From Isoetes taiwanensis (taxonomy: Eukaryota > Streptophyta > Lycopodiopsida > Isoetales > Isoetaceae), in NCBI GenBank assembly GCA_021234155.1, contig JAJEKV010000531.1, positions 92,650 through 156,649 on the forward strand: 64,000 bases of DNA. Reading direction: 5' to 3'. Below the pieces are notes generated by a model. It was not told where the DNA came from. It searched no databases and saw nothing but the letters and a program-made list of their open reading frames with translations. Positions 1-10,309 of this stretch are shown here, one piece after another. A program made the translations under genes and the position numbers. Each line of letters begins with the position of its first letter. The first letter of the stretch is position 1.

Positions 1-1718
1 TAAGATCATTTGTATTGTATAACAATGTCATTCAATAGTCCTTACATCTAAATGTTGTATTTGCAGAATGGTAGCTGATTGTGCATCCAAAAGATAATAG
101 CAAAAGCTACTATCGAATATTATTTGACATTTAAAGGTATTATCAACCTTCAGATTCCTGAAGCACTTAGTTGTTTTTTTCTTTAATTCAACACTTACAG
201 AATCTAGGGTTGCAATTATGGATGCAGACATCATCACAAGCCCAGTTTTAAAATGAAATCTTGGTGCTCCCCATTGAAATGGATATGTAAAACGAAATCA
301 AGAGGCTTCATTGAAGACATTGGATACATCTCATATTAAAGGTGTCTCATTGTGTGCACGCAGTTTCCGACTTCTTCCAAGAAAAAACAATATTCAATGA
401 TGGTATATTCATCCCGCATCCTTCAAAATTGTAGGCACTCGCTTCCGTGAGAAGGAAAAACAGAAGAAACAATATTAATGATGGTATATTCATCCCCGTG
501 ATCCTTTATGATGGTATATTCATCCTCGTGATCCGCTTCCGCGGAGAGGGAAAGCATACGCCTAAATGATTCCAAGACCCAACAGCAGACTGCTTCCCGT
601 GATGTTTGGTGTCAATATCGAATACCTTTATGTATCGGATGTTATCCCATCATTTGCAACTTGAGAAAAGATTAATATACGATGCTTCGCGATATATTTG
701 GAATATAATGATGACCAAAGATAGCAATCTTTTCGATAACTGTAGATGAATAACTAATAAGTTAAAGTTGTAAACAAGTAGCAGATAAGAAACAAATGCT
801 TGCCACTATACCAACCGCCATAGGTAAAGAAGGCAAGACCAATCACTGAATGGTTGGTGCAACCACAACCGGGTTGATGACTCGCAACCACGATTTCTTT
901 TATAAATTCAATGAATTCTCCTTTAAAATGCATATGAGAATTCACCTTTTTAGCAACTATACCTCGAAAGGGATTGACATGAGACCACTATATCCCACAA
1001 TAATTTGAAAGACTGAAGAAATTACATTTAATGGACTATTAGCAATCGGGAAGTAGTGGCAGAAGGGGGAGGCTTTATGCCCATATATGTATGGGCTCGG
1101 GTGGATGTCGTTCTAGCTGCCATGATTCAGGGCCTTGAGATCGCCTCTTTCTTTTTAGGTATGTTGCTTCTTAAAGATACTTGGGCTGTGAGTATCAAGT
1201 TTAGAAATTTATGAAGTTGTTTTAAGTGGGATGACTTGATACGAAAGAACAAGATGTCATTTCAAGTCGGCAATGCCTAAATTATCATAGCACCTTCAAA
1301 ACTGAGTTCAAGACCTCAACATAGCATTTTAACACATGAGGTTTTGTGGCAATTAATATATATGTTTTCATGGTTGGCTAGCATTTTCAACATATAAGTA
1401 TGTACATCATCATGGTACCACCCATTCCTTTACTTCAAGGCAAATAGAAAGGCATGGGTTGCTCTTAAAGCCACAAAAACGTCTCCATGGTGAGAAAACA
1501 CATTGAAGGTTTTGGGTCAATTTCATTGTATATGTTTTCATGTTTGGCTAAGAGGAGTTCTAGCGCAAAAGTAAGTTGTACATCATGGTACAACATTTAG
1601 GTGATCTGCCATATTATGCACCATGTTGAGCGCATAAGATCATTTTTTCATCTAAATCAAATATGTGTGGGAACACACTTGGTGGCATATTTTTGCATAA
1701 CACTTCATTTATTCAACA
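1..1718. other. Gene-free flank with short repeats
   Basis: I see no supportable gene. Two repeat signals are present. TGATGGTATATTCATCC occurs three times between 383 and 545, twice followed by a CGTGATCC-type extension. A degenerate duplication of about 90 bases pairs 1330-1420 with 1502-1592; both copies share TATATGTTTTCATG, GGCTA and a GTACATCAT...GGTAC block. Open frames here are short and resemble nothing I know. Confidence 0.5.
383..545. repeat. Three-copy 17-base direct repeat
   Basis: TGATGGTATATTCATCC occurs near 398, 479 and 509, with partly conserved flanks (CAATATTnAATGATGG before the first two copies, CGTGATCC after the last two). It looks like a small local duplication with no coding content. 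Confidence 0.6.
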
Positions 1719-2903
1719 TCTCTACTATGGAGTCAAATGGCCCTATACAAATCAATAAGATACTTCAAATGATGCTTCGAGGACTCTTCTACATAAGAAA
1801 GTCGGATCTGCAACAAAACATTGATGAAGGTGAAAAAGAAATGATGAAACATTGATGAAGGTGAAAAAAATGATAGAAGCTAAGAAAAACGGCTCCAAAA
1901 CTTCCATTTTGCAGACATCACAACTTCAATATGATAACTGATTTGACATCTAATGGGTCGTTCAACATGTCACCAACCTATTGGCATTTTATGAGGTGAG
2001 CTAGCAGGGTGAGCGCTTATTAGGACAACAAAGAGTTGGCACTTTATGAGGTGGGCTACGATGTCGCTAGCTACTCAAATAGTTTATGCCAGATTTTATC
2101 TCAAGAATGTTACTAATATTATAGCAAGTTAAAATAAAATAGAAAGCATAAGAAATATCCCATCTCACTAATACTAATAATAAGTTTTTAATAGAAAGCG
2201 CAAAATATTCCATCTCTTTTGAAAGAAGTTTCATGACCATAATGCATTTTAATGGATGGCAAATGCATGCTTCTACATCTAAAGTGTTTCTTTCTGTTGG
2301 ATGGGAATTACATGCACAAAAGCTCGATCCTCTACACGTATTGCACTCTAGAAAGTTTTTGTCGCCTGTAATTCTTCCATGACTCACAAATCTCTCTTTG
2401 CAAACCAGAGAACGTGGAGTACTCTATGCATGCGTGCTTCAAACATTCTATGCAACCATCTCTTCCACCTTCATAAATGCAATCTATCTCTCACCCAATA
2501 ATCATTGCAAGTATAGACAACCACCACTGCACTATAAAGATCGATAGGTAGATAGCTAGATAGAACACAATTGAAGACAAACAATATAACGTGTAAAAAT
2601 TAAATATTGTTGTTCCCTTTAAATGATTAGTACAACAATCCAATATAATATCACAACATGACTTGGAAAGTGGGGACACATTTCACAATTACAAGTAATT
2701 CTACTAAACGAATGCAGCTCAGGATTTCTACCTTTCCATTTTAGAATATTATTGTTCCAAACTCAAAATTTCATAGATCCTTTTTAATGCATTTGTCACG
2801 ATATAGATCAACAAAACCTAAAGCTAAGAGACTCTTGCTTTCAATAAAACAACCACCTCTTCAAATTATTACTATGCCCGGCAACGCCGGGCACCATATC
2901 TAG
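1719..2903 (+). mobile_element. Non-autonomous Helitron
   Basis: The left end is TCTCTACTA directly after an A, which matches the plant Helitron 5' consensus as known from maize. The right end is CTAG followed by T, preceded seven bases earlier by a perfect 7-bp GC hairpin (GCCCGGC-AAC-GCCGGGC, 2876-2892). Helitrons are rolling-circle transposons that insert between A and T without a target duplication, and both junctions fit. At 1185 bases it is far too short for a RepHel transposase, and I recognise no capture of a known gene. Internally there is a 31-base tandem duplication (1816-1877) and a repeated TTTATGAGGTG...GCTA phrase (1989-2056). A minus-strand open frame (2067-2387) inside has no recognisable product. 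Both ends match the consensus, so I am fairly sure; a chance pairing of the two ends is the alternative. Confidence 0.8.
2876..2903 (+). other. Helitron 3' hairpin and CTAG terminus
   Basis: GCCCGGC-AAC-GCCGGGC folds into a perfect 7-bp stem with a 3-base loop, followed by a 7-base spacer and CTAG. In Helitrons this hairpin is thought to signal termination of rolling-circle strand transfer. Its spacing from CTAG is normal for plant elements. Confidence 0.85.
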
Positions 2904-3044
2904 TACTCATTCCATCTGGAATGCTAGAGGACATTCCATATCCTCTAACTCTGGCCGTAGAGCCAAAAAGAAGATGGGATCAATTTCCACATCCTAAGAT
3001 TTGAAGGCTATGGTCAATCATATAGTCAAGAACACAAGATCTGC

Positions 3045-3175
3045 CTGGAGTGTTTATATAACAAGAGCCCCATATTCCATAACATACATTGAATTGCAAA
3101 AAGAAGAATAGCTGGAGTGTTTATATAACAAGAGCCCCATATTCCATAACATACATTGAATTACAAAAAGAAGAA
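3045..3175. repeat. 67-base tandem duplication
   Basis: Two adjacent near-identical 67-base units begin with CTGGAGTGTTTATATAAC (3045 and 3112). They differ by about one base in their shared part, so the duplication is recent. It gives shadow open frames on both strands, and nothing suggests it is translated. Confidence 0.85.
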
Positions 3176-3756
3176 CATAATCGAATAACAAGAACAACAA
3201 TGTGGAACAAAGAGTATGAGACAACTCTGGACTTTATTACAAGTTGCGCAAGAAGCTTGCTCCAACTACTTTGCATGGAAGTGAAGAAGAGAAAATGAAA
3301 TTCAAACATAAGAAGATTCATGAATCATGCCCACTGCAATAACCCTGCAGGATGCACGCATCTTCTTCTATGAGCATACAAATTGACCTGTCAGAATCGG
3401 CCAATATAAAAAAGGGCAAGATGGCTATGAGCAGATTTCTTAGATGCAACAGGAAATTCAAATGGAAATGCCTTGCAAAAAAAACTGGAAGAGCAGGCTC
3501 AACATATTCGTTGATGGAGCAATATCCGTATCCTCAAAATTTAGAGGCCTGGCTATGGCGGCAGTGGGTTGGCCTAGCCACAAACAAGCATAATCATAGC
3601 AAACAAGAGAACCTACAAGCATAGGCCTAACCCCAGCCATCGGCTTCATAAGCCAAGGAGCCATTGCTATTTCTCTGCAACAAAACCTCCGAGCACAACC
3701 TGCCTGTGCCAGACGTAATTGCCATCGCCTCCACGCTTCGTCTTTGAAGTTCCAAT

Positions 3757-3920
3757 AACTAATTTAGCATTAGAATCTTTCCCTAAAAGAAAGGTTCTTA
3801 CGAGTAAGATCTGAGGAAGACCGATAGGTAATGTTGCAACAAATCCGTAATATAGCCCGAATAGGATCAATGGGCTTGAAACATTTATCCACGGCAATAT
3901 TTCAAACTTCTTCGAACTCT
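3757..3920 (-). pseudogene. ycf1: Plastid ycf1 5' fragment (NUPT)
   Basis: The minus strand encodes about 48 residues resembling the N-terminus of plastid Ycf1/TIC214: PWINVSSPLILFGLYYGF, then ATLPIG and QILLVRTFLLG. In plastids this is the first membrane segment of a very large inner-envelope protein. Only this piece remains; after about 3760 the similarity stops and the frame continues as unrelated sequence. A complete ycf1 is several kilobases, so this is a transferred fragment. From memory, the LFGLYYGF...TLPIG form looks closest to fern versions. I place it in the nucleus because it sits among nuclear transposons without its plastid neighbours. Confidence 0.72.
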
Positions 3921-4243
3921 CTAATTAATAGCTGGTTAAAAAAAATTAACTAGAATTTTCGAGAAGAAAATAAATTCCCTGCTTATGGTAAATATACAAG
4001 TGATCGGTGTGACGGATCCATAAGTAGGGACAATAGCTTCCTTCCTTCCAGAAATAAATCGACCTAAAATCTTCAATAAGGAGAAGGAAAAAAGAAAGCT
4101 TATGACTATAGAAAACCTAAACCCTATTTTTTGAGCTCAGTAAAGTACAGTTTGGGCATACTTATACACGCCAAAACTATAGACAATCATATGCAACACC
4201 TACCCCTTTCTTCAATTGTAGAAGATAATACCATAACAATAAC

Positions 4244-4355
4244 AATCAAGTATCTTTAGTAGCAACCACAACTTTGAATTATAATATCAATGAGGTTTGA
4301 ATTACCAATATAACAAGAAGGTATCAAACAATAAATGTCCTTAAACAGATGAAAA
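4244..4355. repeat. Left copy of insert-flanking duplication
   Basis: This 112-base block, from AATCAAGTATCTTTAGTAGC to ACAGATGAAAA, recurs at 4750-4860 in the same orientation with only a few substitutions and small indels. The two copies enclose the ndhI fragment and a retroposon-like element. That is the pattern of a local duplication made while filler DNA was captured. Confidence 0.88.
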
Positions 4356-4356
4356 G

Positions 4357-4604
4357 ATGGAAAAAAAAATGAATAATTTATTTGAGGGTATCTACCATAT
4401 GTTTTTCATGGTGAATGGACTCCGGGATTATAGTCAACAAGCAATTCAAGCTGCGAGGTATATCAGTCGAGGTTTTATGGTGAGCTTGGATCACATGAAT
4501 CATTTACCTATGACCATTCAATATCCCTACAAAATATTAATCCCATCAGAGCGATTTCGTAGATGTATTCACTTTGAATTTGATAAATGTATTGCTTGTG
4601 AATA
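4357..4604 (+). pseudogene. ndhI: Plastid ndhI fragment (NUPT)
   Basis: The frame encodes the N-terminal part of NdhI, the ferredoxin-like iron-sulphur subunit of the plastid NDH complex. Recognisable stretches are [17 protein letters not shown], then MTIQYPYK, then IPSERFR and [11 protein letters not shown]. The true start is probably the ATG near 4399 (MFFMVNG); the ATG at 4357 lies in plastid-type leader or junction DNA. The copy stops exactly at the first cysteine motif (CIACE): the second half of that 4Fe-4S motif and the rest of the protein are absent. The next bases are GAATA repeats of the adjacent retroposon, so it is truncated and non-functional. Some substitutions relative to plastid NdhI suggest age. 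Confidence 0.88.
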
Positions 4605-4749
4605 GAATAGAATATAATAGATTTTTTAACGTCCACGGAGACCAATAGGTCATGGGACCTATACAATGGGCTAGTACAATCATTACTACTAGGATTAAAA
4701 AACCCCTACCTCGAAAGGCTTCAAGGGAAAAACCTTTGCAGTAATGATT
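4605..4749 (-). mobile_element. Retroposon-like element, copy 1
   Basis: Read on the minus strand, this matches two other places in the window (about 7045-7165 plus strand, 12705-12860 minus strand). The shared part is an interrupted AACCC...GGGTTTTTAAT block, then GACCTATTGG, CTCCGTGGACG and a short A run, ending in a pentanucleotide-like tail (ATTCTATTCTATTC). A common 3' end followed by a variable simple-repeat tail is typical of SINE or LINE 3' ends. The tail abuts the truncated ndhI fragment. I see no tRNA-like head, so the class is uncertain. Confidence 0.6.
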
Positions 4750-4860
4750 AATCAAGTATCTTTAGTAGCAACCACAACTTTGAATTACAATATCAATCAG
4801 GTTTGAATTACCAATATAACAAGAAGTTATCACACAAAAATGTCCTTAAACAGATGAAAA
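4750..4860. repeat. Right copy of insert-flanking duplication
   Basis: Direct copy of 4244-4355 lying immediately after the retroposon end. It differs by about seven substitutions or small indels across 111 bases. Unique DNA resumes after ACAGATGAAAA. Confidence 0.88.
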
Positions 4861-7039
4861 ATGCAACCATTCTGCCCTAAACAAAGCTTATCTTTTATGT
4901 AAAAAATGTTATTCTCAACAAACATGTAAAATAATAACAAAAAAGACACTCCGCCAACTATCACAATATAATGATACCAAACCTAAATATTTTGCAAATC
5001 CAATCATAACAAAGTCTTATGGTGTGCCTTTTTGGTAGTTTTGGGTAATTTGGCGATTGAAAGTCCAGGCAACAATGCCTTTCATTTTTGTGTGCTCAGA
5101 ATTCTACTTTATGTCTGTCCATATGGCGATTTGAACATGCATTACCATGAATAATCATCCCAACTACAATTCCCAAAGGGAAACAACTACAGGGCCTGGA
5201 AAATATAGTTTTCATCTGCTCTTGATTGTGATTTTATGTGCAAGCACTGGAAGCTTGATGAAACGCTCTACTTCTACGTCTACATTCTGCGTCCTTAGTA
5301 GGAAAAAAAGGGTGTCTTCCCAATCTGGTCAATATTTTTTCTCTCTGCCCATAGTTTTCATGGATTATTGTTAGGTGAGCAGTTCCAATATGATAAGCTT
5401 GGGTGTATATGCTCACCTATGAATGCCAACTTGACTTATTTTTTGCAGAGGTTTATTTTTTTCATGGAGCTATTGTCCCGTATGCGAGACCTAGACAATA
5501 GGCAATATCGTATCGTATATATCTAAGTGACTATGTGTTTCCTGAAACATGAGTAACATCATTTGTATAAGATAACACGTTTGAATTTGATTTCTCTCAG
5601 CTTTCCAAACCATTGTACATATTGGTATGTAATAGCTTTTTTAAGTAATCAATGTTCTGCATTATGGTGACATGGAGCTGGCTTAATTTAGAACGTCAAT
5701 CGATGTGCAGATAAGATAACAAGGGAGTAAAAAAGCAAAGGTGAATAATTTCCCTCTCTTTTTTATTATTTCCTTCTCTATTGAAATTGCACAGAAGTGC
5801 CAACTAATTTCTCTCTGTTTGAGTTTGTAATTTATTTGTTTCAATAATGGCTTTTACTTCAAGTCCTCCATCAAATCTCTCTGCATATCATGTTTGCAGA
5901 ATTGCATTATGATGAAGCTTCAAATATATAATCTAAGGATGAAAGTGCTTGATTATTGTATTATTCTATTTTATTGACTGAAAATTAAGCCTGAGTAGAC
6001 TTGACTAGTGTTTTGAAACATGCAGGGGATTTAGGGCAGACATGTTGGATTTATTACCAACCTCGTTGGGATTCTTCCAGAAAACTAGTTCACCACTGGC
6101 AAGTGGGGAAAGCATGAAATGAAGATCCCTTTAGTTACGGAATTATTCAGAGCCTATAATGTCTGTTGGAAATACCCCACGAGCAATGTAGATCCAATTC
6201 CAATCTTTATTAGTCACATATGCTAATGCTTGGGTCATATGTCTTAGTGGTTAAAGGTGACTTGATTTTCCAATCTCTCCTAGAAACAGATAGTTTCGCT
6301 ACCTTGACAGAAGGATCTTGATAGGACAACAATTCCTTGGCTAATTGTGGTACTTCATGCACCATGGTATAACAGCAACTATCACCATCAGGGTAATGGG
6401 AAATGCATGATACAATCGATGGACACCATACTATATAAGCACAAAGTTGATATTCTTACGGTGATCATGTACATGCTTGTGAATTCTGGGGTAATGCAAT
6501 TTTGACACTTCCCCTTTGAATAATACTCTTTACCCTCCTCTTTCTCCTAAATCATTCTTATTTTAAGATTGAATGTACAAAGGATGAGTATAATTTGTGG
6601 AATGCCGCTTTTATTGCTAAAAGTGACATTATTTTTACATACAACCCATCAGGCGACAAAGACCTTCTTTTCAAAAATTTTTGTACACCCGGTGCCTATG
6701 AAGAAGTTGGCAGAATTTATAGCTTCCATTCTGACGGGTGCACATAAGCCCGCATTGAAAAGGCGCTGGGCTCGGGGAAGCACGAGCAAAGGCTTTTGCA
6801 AGCTACCGTGGCGCGATTGAGGATGAATGTCATGCCCTCCGTGATCTGCCAAAGATTTGCCCATATCCTAGAGCGATATGCTCGATTTAGTGCCCGCCAG
6901 CCGTTGCATCGCTTATTGACTATGGCGCCGCGGGGTTTGTTGGTGTCATACCTCCAGAGGTTATGGATGCATTTGACTTGTTTGTGTCCCATGGACGGTA
7001 TTGAATGAACTGGGTTCTATAATTGTATTAGTTACAAAG
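4861..7039. other. No supportable gene
   Basis: AT-rich sequence. Open frames are all under about 95 codons and look like chance. At 6700-6990 a GC-richer stretch is open in more than one frame on both strands and might be a decayed exon, but I cannot assign it to a family. Confidence 0.4.
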
Positions 7040-7044
7040 ATGCT

Positions 7045-7250
7045 TATTACCCGCATACTTTTTTCCTCAAAACCCTTCTGCTGGGTTTTAATCCTCATGC
7101 TTATGCTTTGTCGCTTCTTTTTGTTTGGGTCAATTGGTTCCTCCGTGGACGCTAAAAACCTATTCTATTCTATTCTATTCTATTCTATTCTATTCTATTC
7201 TATTCTATTCTATTCTATTCTATTCTATTCTATTCTATTCTATTCTATTC
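7045..7250 (+). mobile_element. Retroposon-like element, copy 2, with TATTC tail
   Basis: Sense-strand copy of the element also seen at 4605-4749 and 12705-12860. It has AAAACCCTTCTGCTGGGTTTT, then CAATTGGTTCCTCCGTGGACG and TAAAAACC, and ends in an uninterrupted TATTC array. The conserved part is followed at once by the microsatellite, as in retroposons whose tail is a simple repeat rather than poly(A). Confidence 0.6.
7161..7250 (+). repeat. (TATTC)18 microsatellite
   Basis: Ninety bases of perfect TATTC repeats, 18 units, at the 3' end of retroposon copy 2. Perfect arrays of this length are usually length-polymorphic, so this is likely a variable locus. Confidence 0.97.
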
Positions 7251-7254
7251 TTTT

Positions 7255-7990
7255 AACTTTTGATAATCTCGAGGAATCTTGCAGTAATAGGATGGAATCC
7301 TCGGTAATCTATAAGGAACTTCATAGAATCTTGGAGAATGCTAGGGAATCTTAGGAAATCTCAGTAGAATCTCTGGGAATCTATGGGAATATTAATAGAA
7401 TCTTAATGCATCTTAGAGAATCTGGAGGAATCCGAAGGGAATTTAAAAGAATCTACTAGAATATTGTGGAAAGTGAAATCTTTGTGGAATCTAAGGGGAT
7501 CTTAAGGGAGCCTTAGAGAATCCATTGGAATTTTTATAAATTGGAACCTTTGTAGAATCTTTGGGTACCTTCAAGAATCTTAAGGGGATCTAGGGGAGTC
7601 CAAGGGAATCTATGGGAACGTTGATCGAACCTCAAGGAATTTTGAATCTAGGAAAATCTTGAGGAATCTAGGGGAAAGTTACGAAATTTTTAAGAATCTT
7701 CATAAATCTTATGGAGTCCGAGTGAATCTTAAGGGAATGTTAAGAATCTTGAGCATCTAGGGACATATCATAGAATCTGAGGCTAATATTAGAGAATCCA
7801 GGGGGAATCCTAAGGGAGTCAAGGGGAATCTAAGGGAATCTTAAAAGGATCTAGGGGAATATTGAGGAATCTAGGGGATTTGAAGAAGCTTAATGAATTT
7901 CAAAGGAATATGGAGGGAGGCTTACATGATTTGAGAGAAAATATGGGAACTCGTAGACTCTAATGAAATCTTAAGGGGAGTCTAGAGAAT
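7255..7990. repeat. Degenerate GAATCT/GGAATCTTA cryptic repeat
   Basis: Roughly 730 bases dominated by variants of (A/G)GGAATCT(T/A)A, repeated at irregular 9-12 base spacing. Short direct units drift into one another without a fixed period, which fits slippage-driven growth. No coding or structural role is visible. It starts just after the TATTC array, so the two may have expanded from one retroposon tail. Confidence 0.85.
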
Positions 7991-8645
7991 CTAAGGGAAT
8001 CGTTTGCATCATACGTCTTTTGCAAGGTCGATCCAAAAACAAGATGGCGTTCCTAGGATGGGTCCTATGAAGTGAAGTGTTGTTCTCATTGAGCTTTTTG
8101 AAAATACTGAGTACAAATTGGTGCCCCTTACTAGGGGTAGAAATATTTGAAAACTTGAAAACTAAAAAACGCTCCAAAACTAGACAATCATCGAGAGCGT
8201 GATAAAGTTGAGAATACAAGATCAAAGATAAACCACTCATCGTGTAGGCTAACAAAAAGTGAGAAAACCGATGACAGCTCTCATTGGATGAAAAACCCCG
8301 CCCTTTCATAAATGAGAGAATGGTCGTCAATGCTCTCGAGAAATGACGGCGCCTGAACCAAAGTGGAGACAACTGAAATACGTCTCGCCAAACAAAAAGT
8401 TGAAGCACCAAAAAAGGATTGCTTAACTCTATGCATCCCCGAGAACCAAGAGGCCTCCAAAAGTGGCCCGCAAAGTTGAGGCTGAAAACAAAAGAGAGAG
8501 GCCCATCAGGGAGTAGGCGCCATGACAGAGTATCGATATCTAATAAAGCTCTGGGAGGCTCCGTAGGAACGCCGAGAAAGAACCAACAAATGACTAATCG
8601 GGAACCATCCGCTTGAGTAACGACCATCGCAGAAAAAACATCCAA
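7971..8645 (-). CDS. Orphan open frame, doubtful
   Basis: A 224-codon minus-strand frame is open here. I recognise no domain. The composition is rich in Leu, Phe, Ser and Arg, and its last part runs into the GAATCT repeat at 7971-7990. Length alone makes it notable in this AT-rich DNA, but the complementary strand also lacks stops over part of it. It could be a chance frame, a pseudogene, or part of an unknown transposon protein. Confidence 0.12.
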   Translation of the reverse strand: MDVFSAMVVTQADGSRLVICWFFLGVPTEPPRALLDIDTLSWRLLPDGPLSFVFSLNFAGHFWRPLGSRGCIELSNPFLVLQLFVWRDVFQLSPLWFRRRHFSRALTTILSFMKGRGFSSNESCHRFSHFLLAYTMSGLSLILYSQLYHALDDCLVLERFLVFKFSNISTPSKGHQFVLSIFKKLNENNTSLHRTHPRNAILFLDRPCKRRMMQTIPLDSLDSP

Positions 8646-8653
8646 TTAGTATT

Positions 8654-8880
8654 GCCTCAGAGGCTAGTGCCATGCCGAGAGAGAATGAACAAGAAGAATG
8701 TTTCGGAGGCTACAGTGCCATGCCAAGAAAAAATGAAATAATAAGTATGCCTCAGAGGCTACAATGCCACACTGAGAAAAATGAAACATAAAAACATCCA
8801 CGATTGCAAAGACCATAGAAAAGAGACATGGAGGATATCACGATTGCAAAGACCATAGAAAAGAGACATGGAGGATATCG
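8654..8880. repeat. Minisatellite: ~50-base and 40-base tandem units
   Basis: From 8654 to about 8787 there are three units of about 50 bases with the form (C)CTCAGAGGCTA...TGCCATGCCgAGA. They are followed by two perfect 40-base units beginning CGATTGCAAAGACCATAG (8801-8840 and 8841-8880). Confidence 0.85.
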
Positions 8881-10309
8881 AAGGCTGCAGAGCGACCCGA
8901 GAAGTATCGAAAAATAGACAAAAACTAAAGATGGCCAACCGACCAAAAGAAATTGGAGCAACTTCAACAATGGAATAGAATAATGGAAAATGAGAAAACA
9001 AACATGATCTATTGCAGGAAAACCATGAAGGGAGGGAGGGTGAGGGAAACTGGTAGGACATGGAAGGAGAAGAAATCTAGCTCAAGAGAACTCTGATGAA
9101 CGAAATAGGAGAAGAGACAGAATAAATAAGAGATGTGAGATGCAGCGTCCCCGTCCAAGGAATGTCGGTTCTATTGCCATCGCAATAGAACTATGGCATT
9201 CTACAAATGTTGATGTTCAACAATTATGATGAGAAAAATATCATCCAAGTAAGACCTTGCTCATAAGGAGGCCTTGCATATTCCTTCCTATGCTGCAGAG
9301 GGAAAAGTTGTGAAGGGACCTCAGCCACAATCGTGAAGAGCAATGGGATGACTCTCCTTGAATAAGATGAAATGGAGGCAAAACATGTGGTGCCATTGGG
9401 AACAATTCAGTAGCCCTTAAAACCTCTACAAACATGGCTATGATTAAAAGTTTCCAAGTCAAACCATAAAACTGGAAAATCTCACAAGAACGATCCTAAT
9501 TGAGTTGTCCAGATAATATCAGCATATCGTTTCACATGTTATACTCAAAGCTGTGATTTTGATATAGATGTTTTACTTGCCTCAATCACTAGACTCTTCT
9601 TTTTTGTCATAACATCATCATCTTTTCTGTTTCACACGATGTGCTCGTCTGATTTCTCAAACCACCTAACTCAACCTGGTCAAAAACTGAACCTAAGCCC
9701 ATTGTACATATTTTTTGGCTCTCAATCTGCAAACAATATACAACTGAAAATAGTGTAGCAACTTGGTGTAAACTGATTTATGCTGCTGAAAGAATCTATA
9801 TAATCTTCTACAAGGCTACAACTGGCTGTCACCCAAGACAACCTAAATACTTATAATTTTGCTGCGGTTCCTGCATTGGGCTAAATTTATTAAAATCCTC
9901 TTCCAGCATTTTGCATGTAACTGGATCCGCAGCTCATTTACTTCTTCCAACTGGTTAAGAAGACAGGTGACCAAAGGTCGTGTTGTTGCAATGCCAACCG
10001 TGCACAACCAATCTATTAGGGCGATGAACGAAATCATCTGAAAGGCATCATCATTTAAATTGCAGCTCCTTTACGTATGTACACCAACAAGTGCAGAGAA
10101 GTTGGGATCACAGCCAACTTTAACAGAAGAAGAGCTTTTTACACCCACTGGCAGCCTCTAGAAATTGTATGGACCTTGGCATTTAAATTTAACTCCTATG
10201 AACTCTTCCTTGAAGATGCAGTCAAACTTTTCCACCAAGAGCTCTCTTTCTCAACCTTAGCTATCAGTGATGCTCTTAATTACAATACCTGAGCCTGCAC
10301 CTCAATCTA
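8881..10309. other. No supportable gene; 3' flank of the WD40 gene
   Basis: I see no recognisable coding sequence. The part near 10300 would contain the 3' UTR of the minus-strand WD40 gene. Confidence 0.4.

Noticed and set aside
3352-3664. Overlapping plus and minus frames as genes
   Set aside because: Both are short, overlap antisense and resemble no family. The only recognisable sequence nearby is the ycf1 fragment.
7001-7354. 117-codon plus frame with LFYSI repeats
   Set aside because: It is a translation of the TATTC microsatellite and the retroposon tail.
7971-8645. 224-codon minus-strand frame as a real gene
   Set aside because: No domain, runs into a simple repeat and has no supporting context. 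It is listed only with low confidence.
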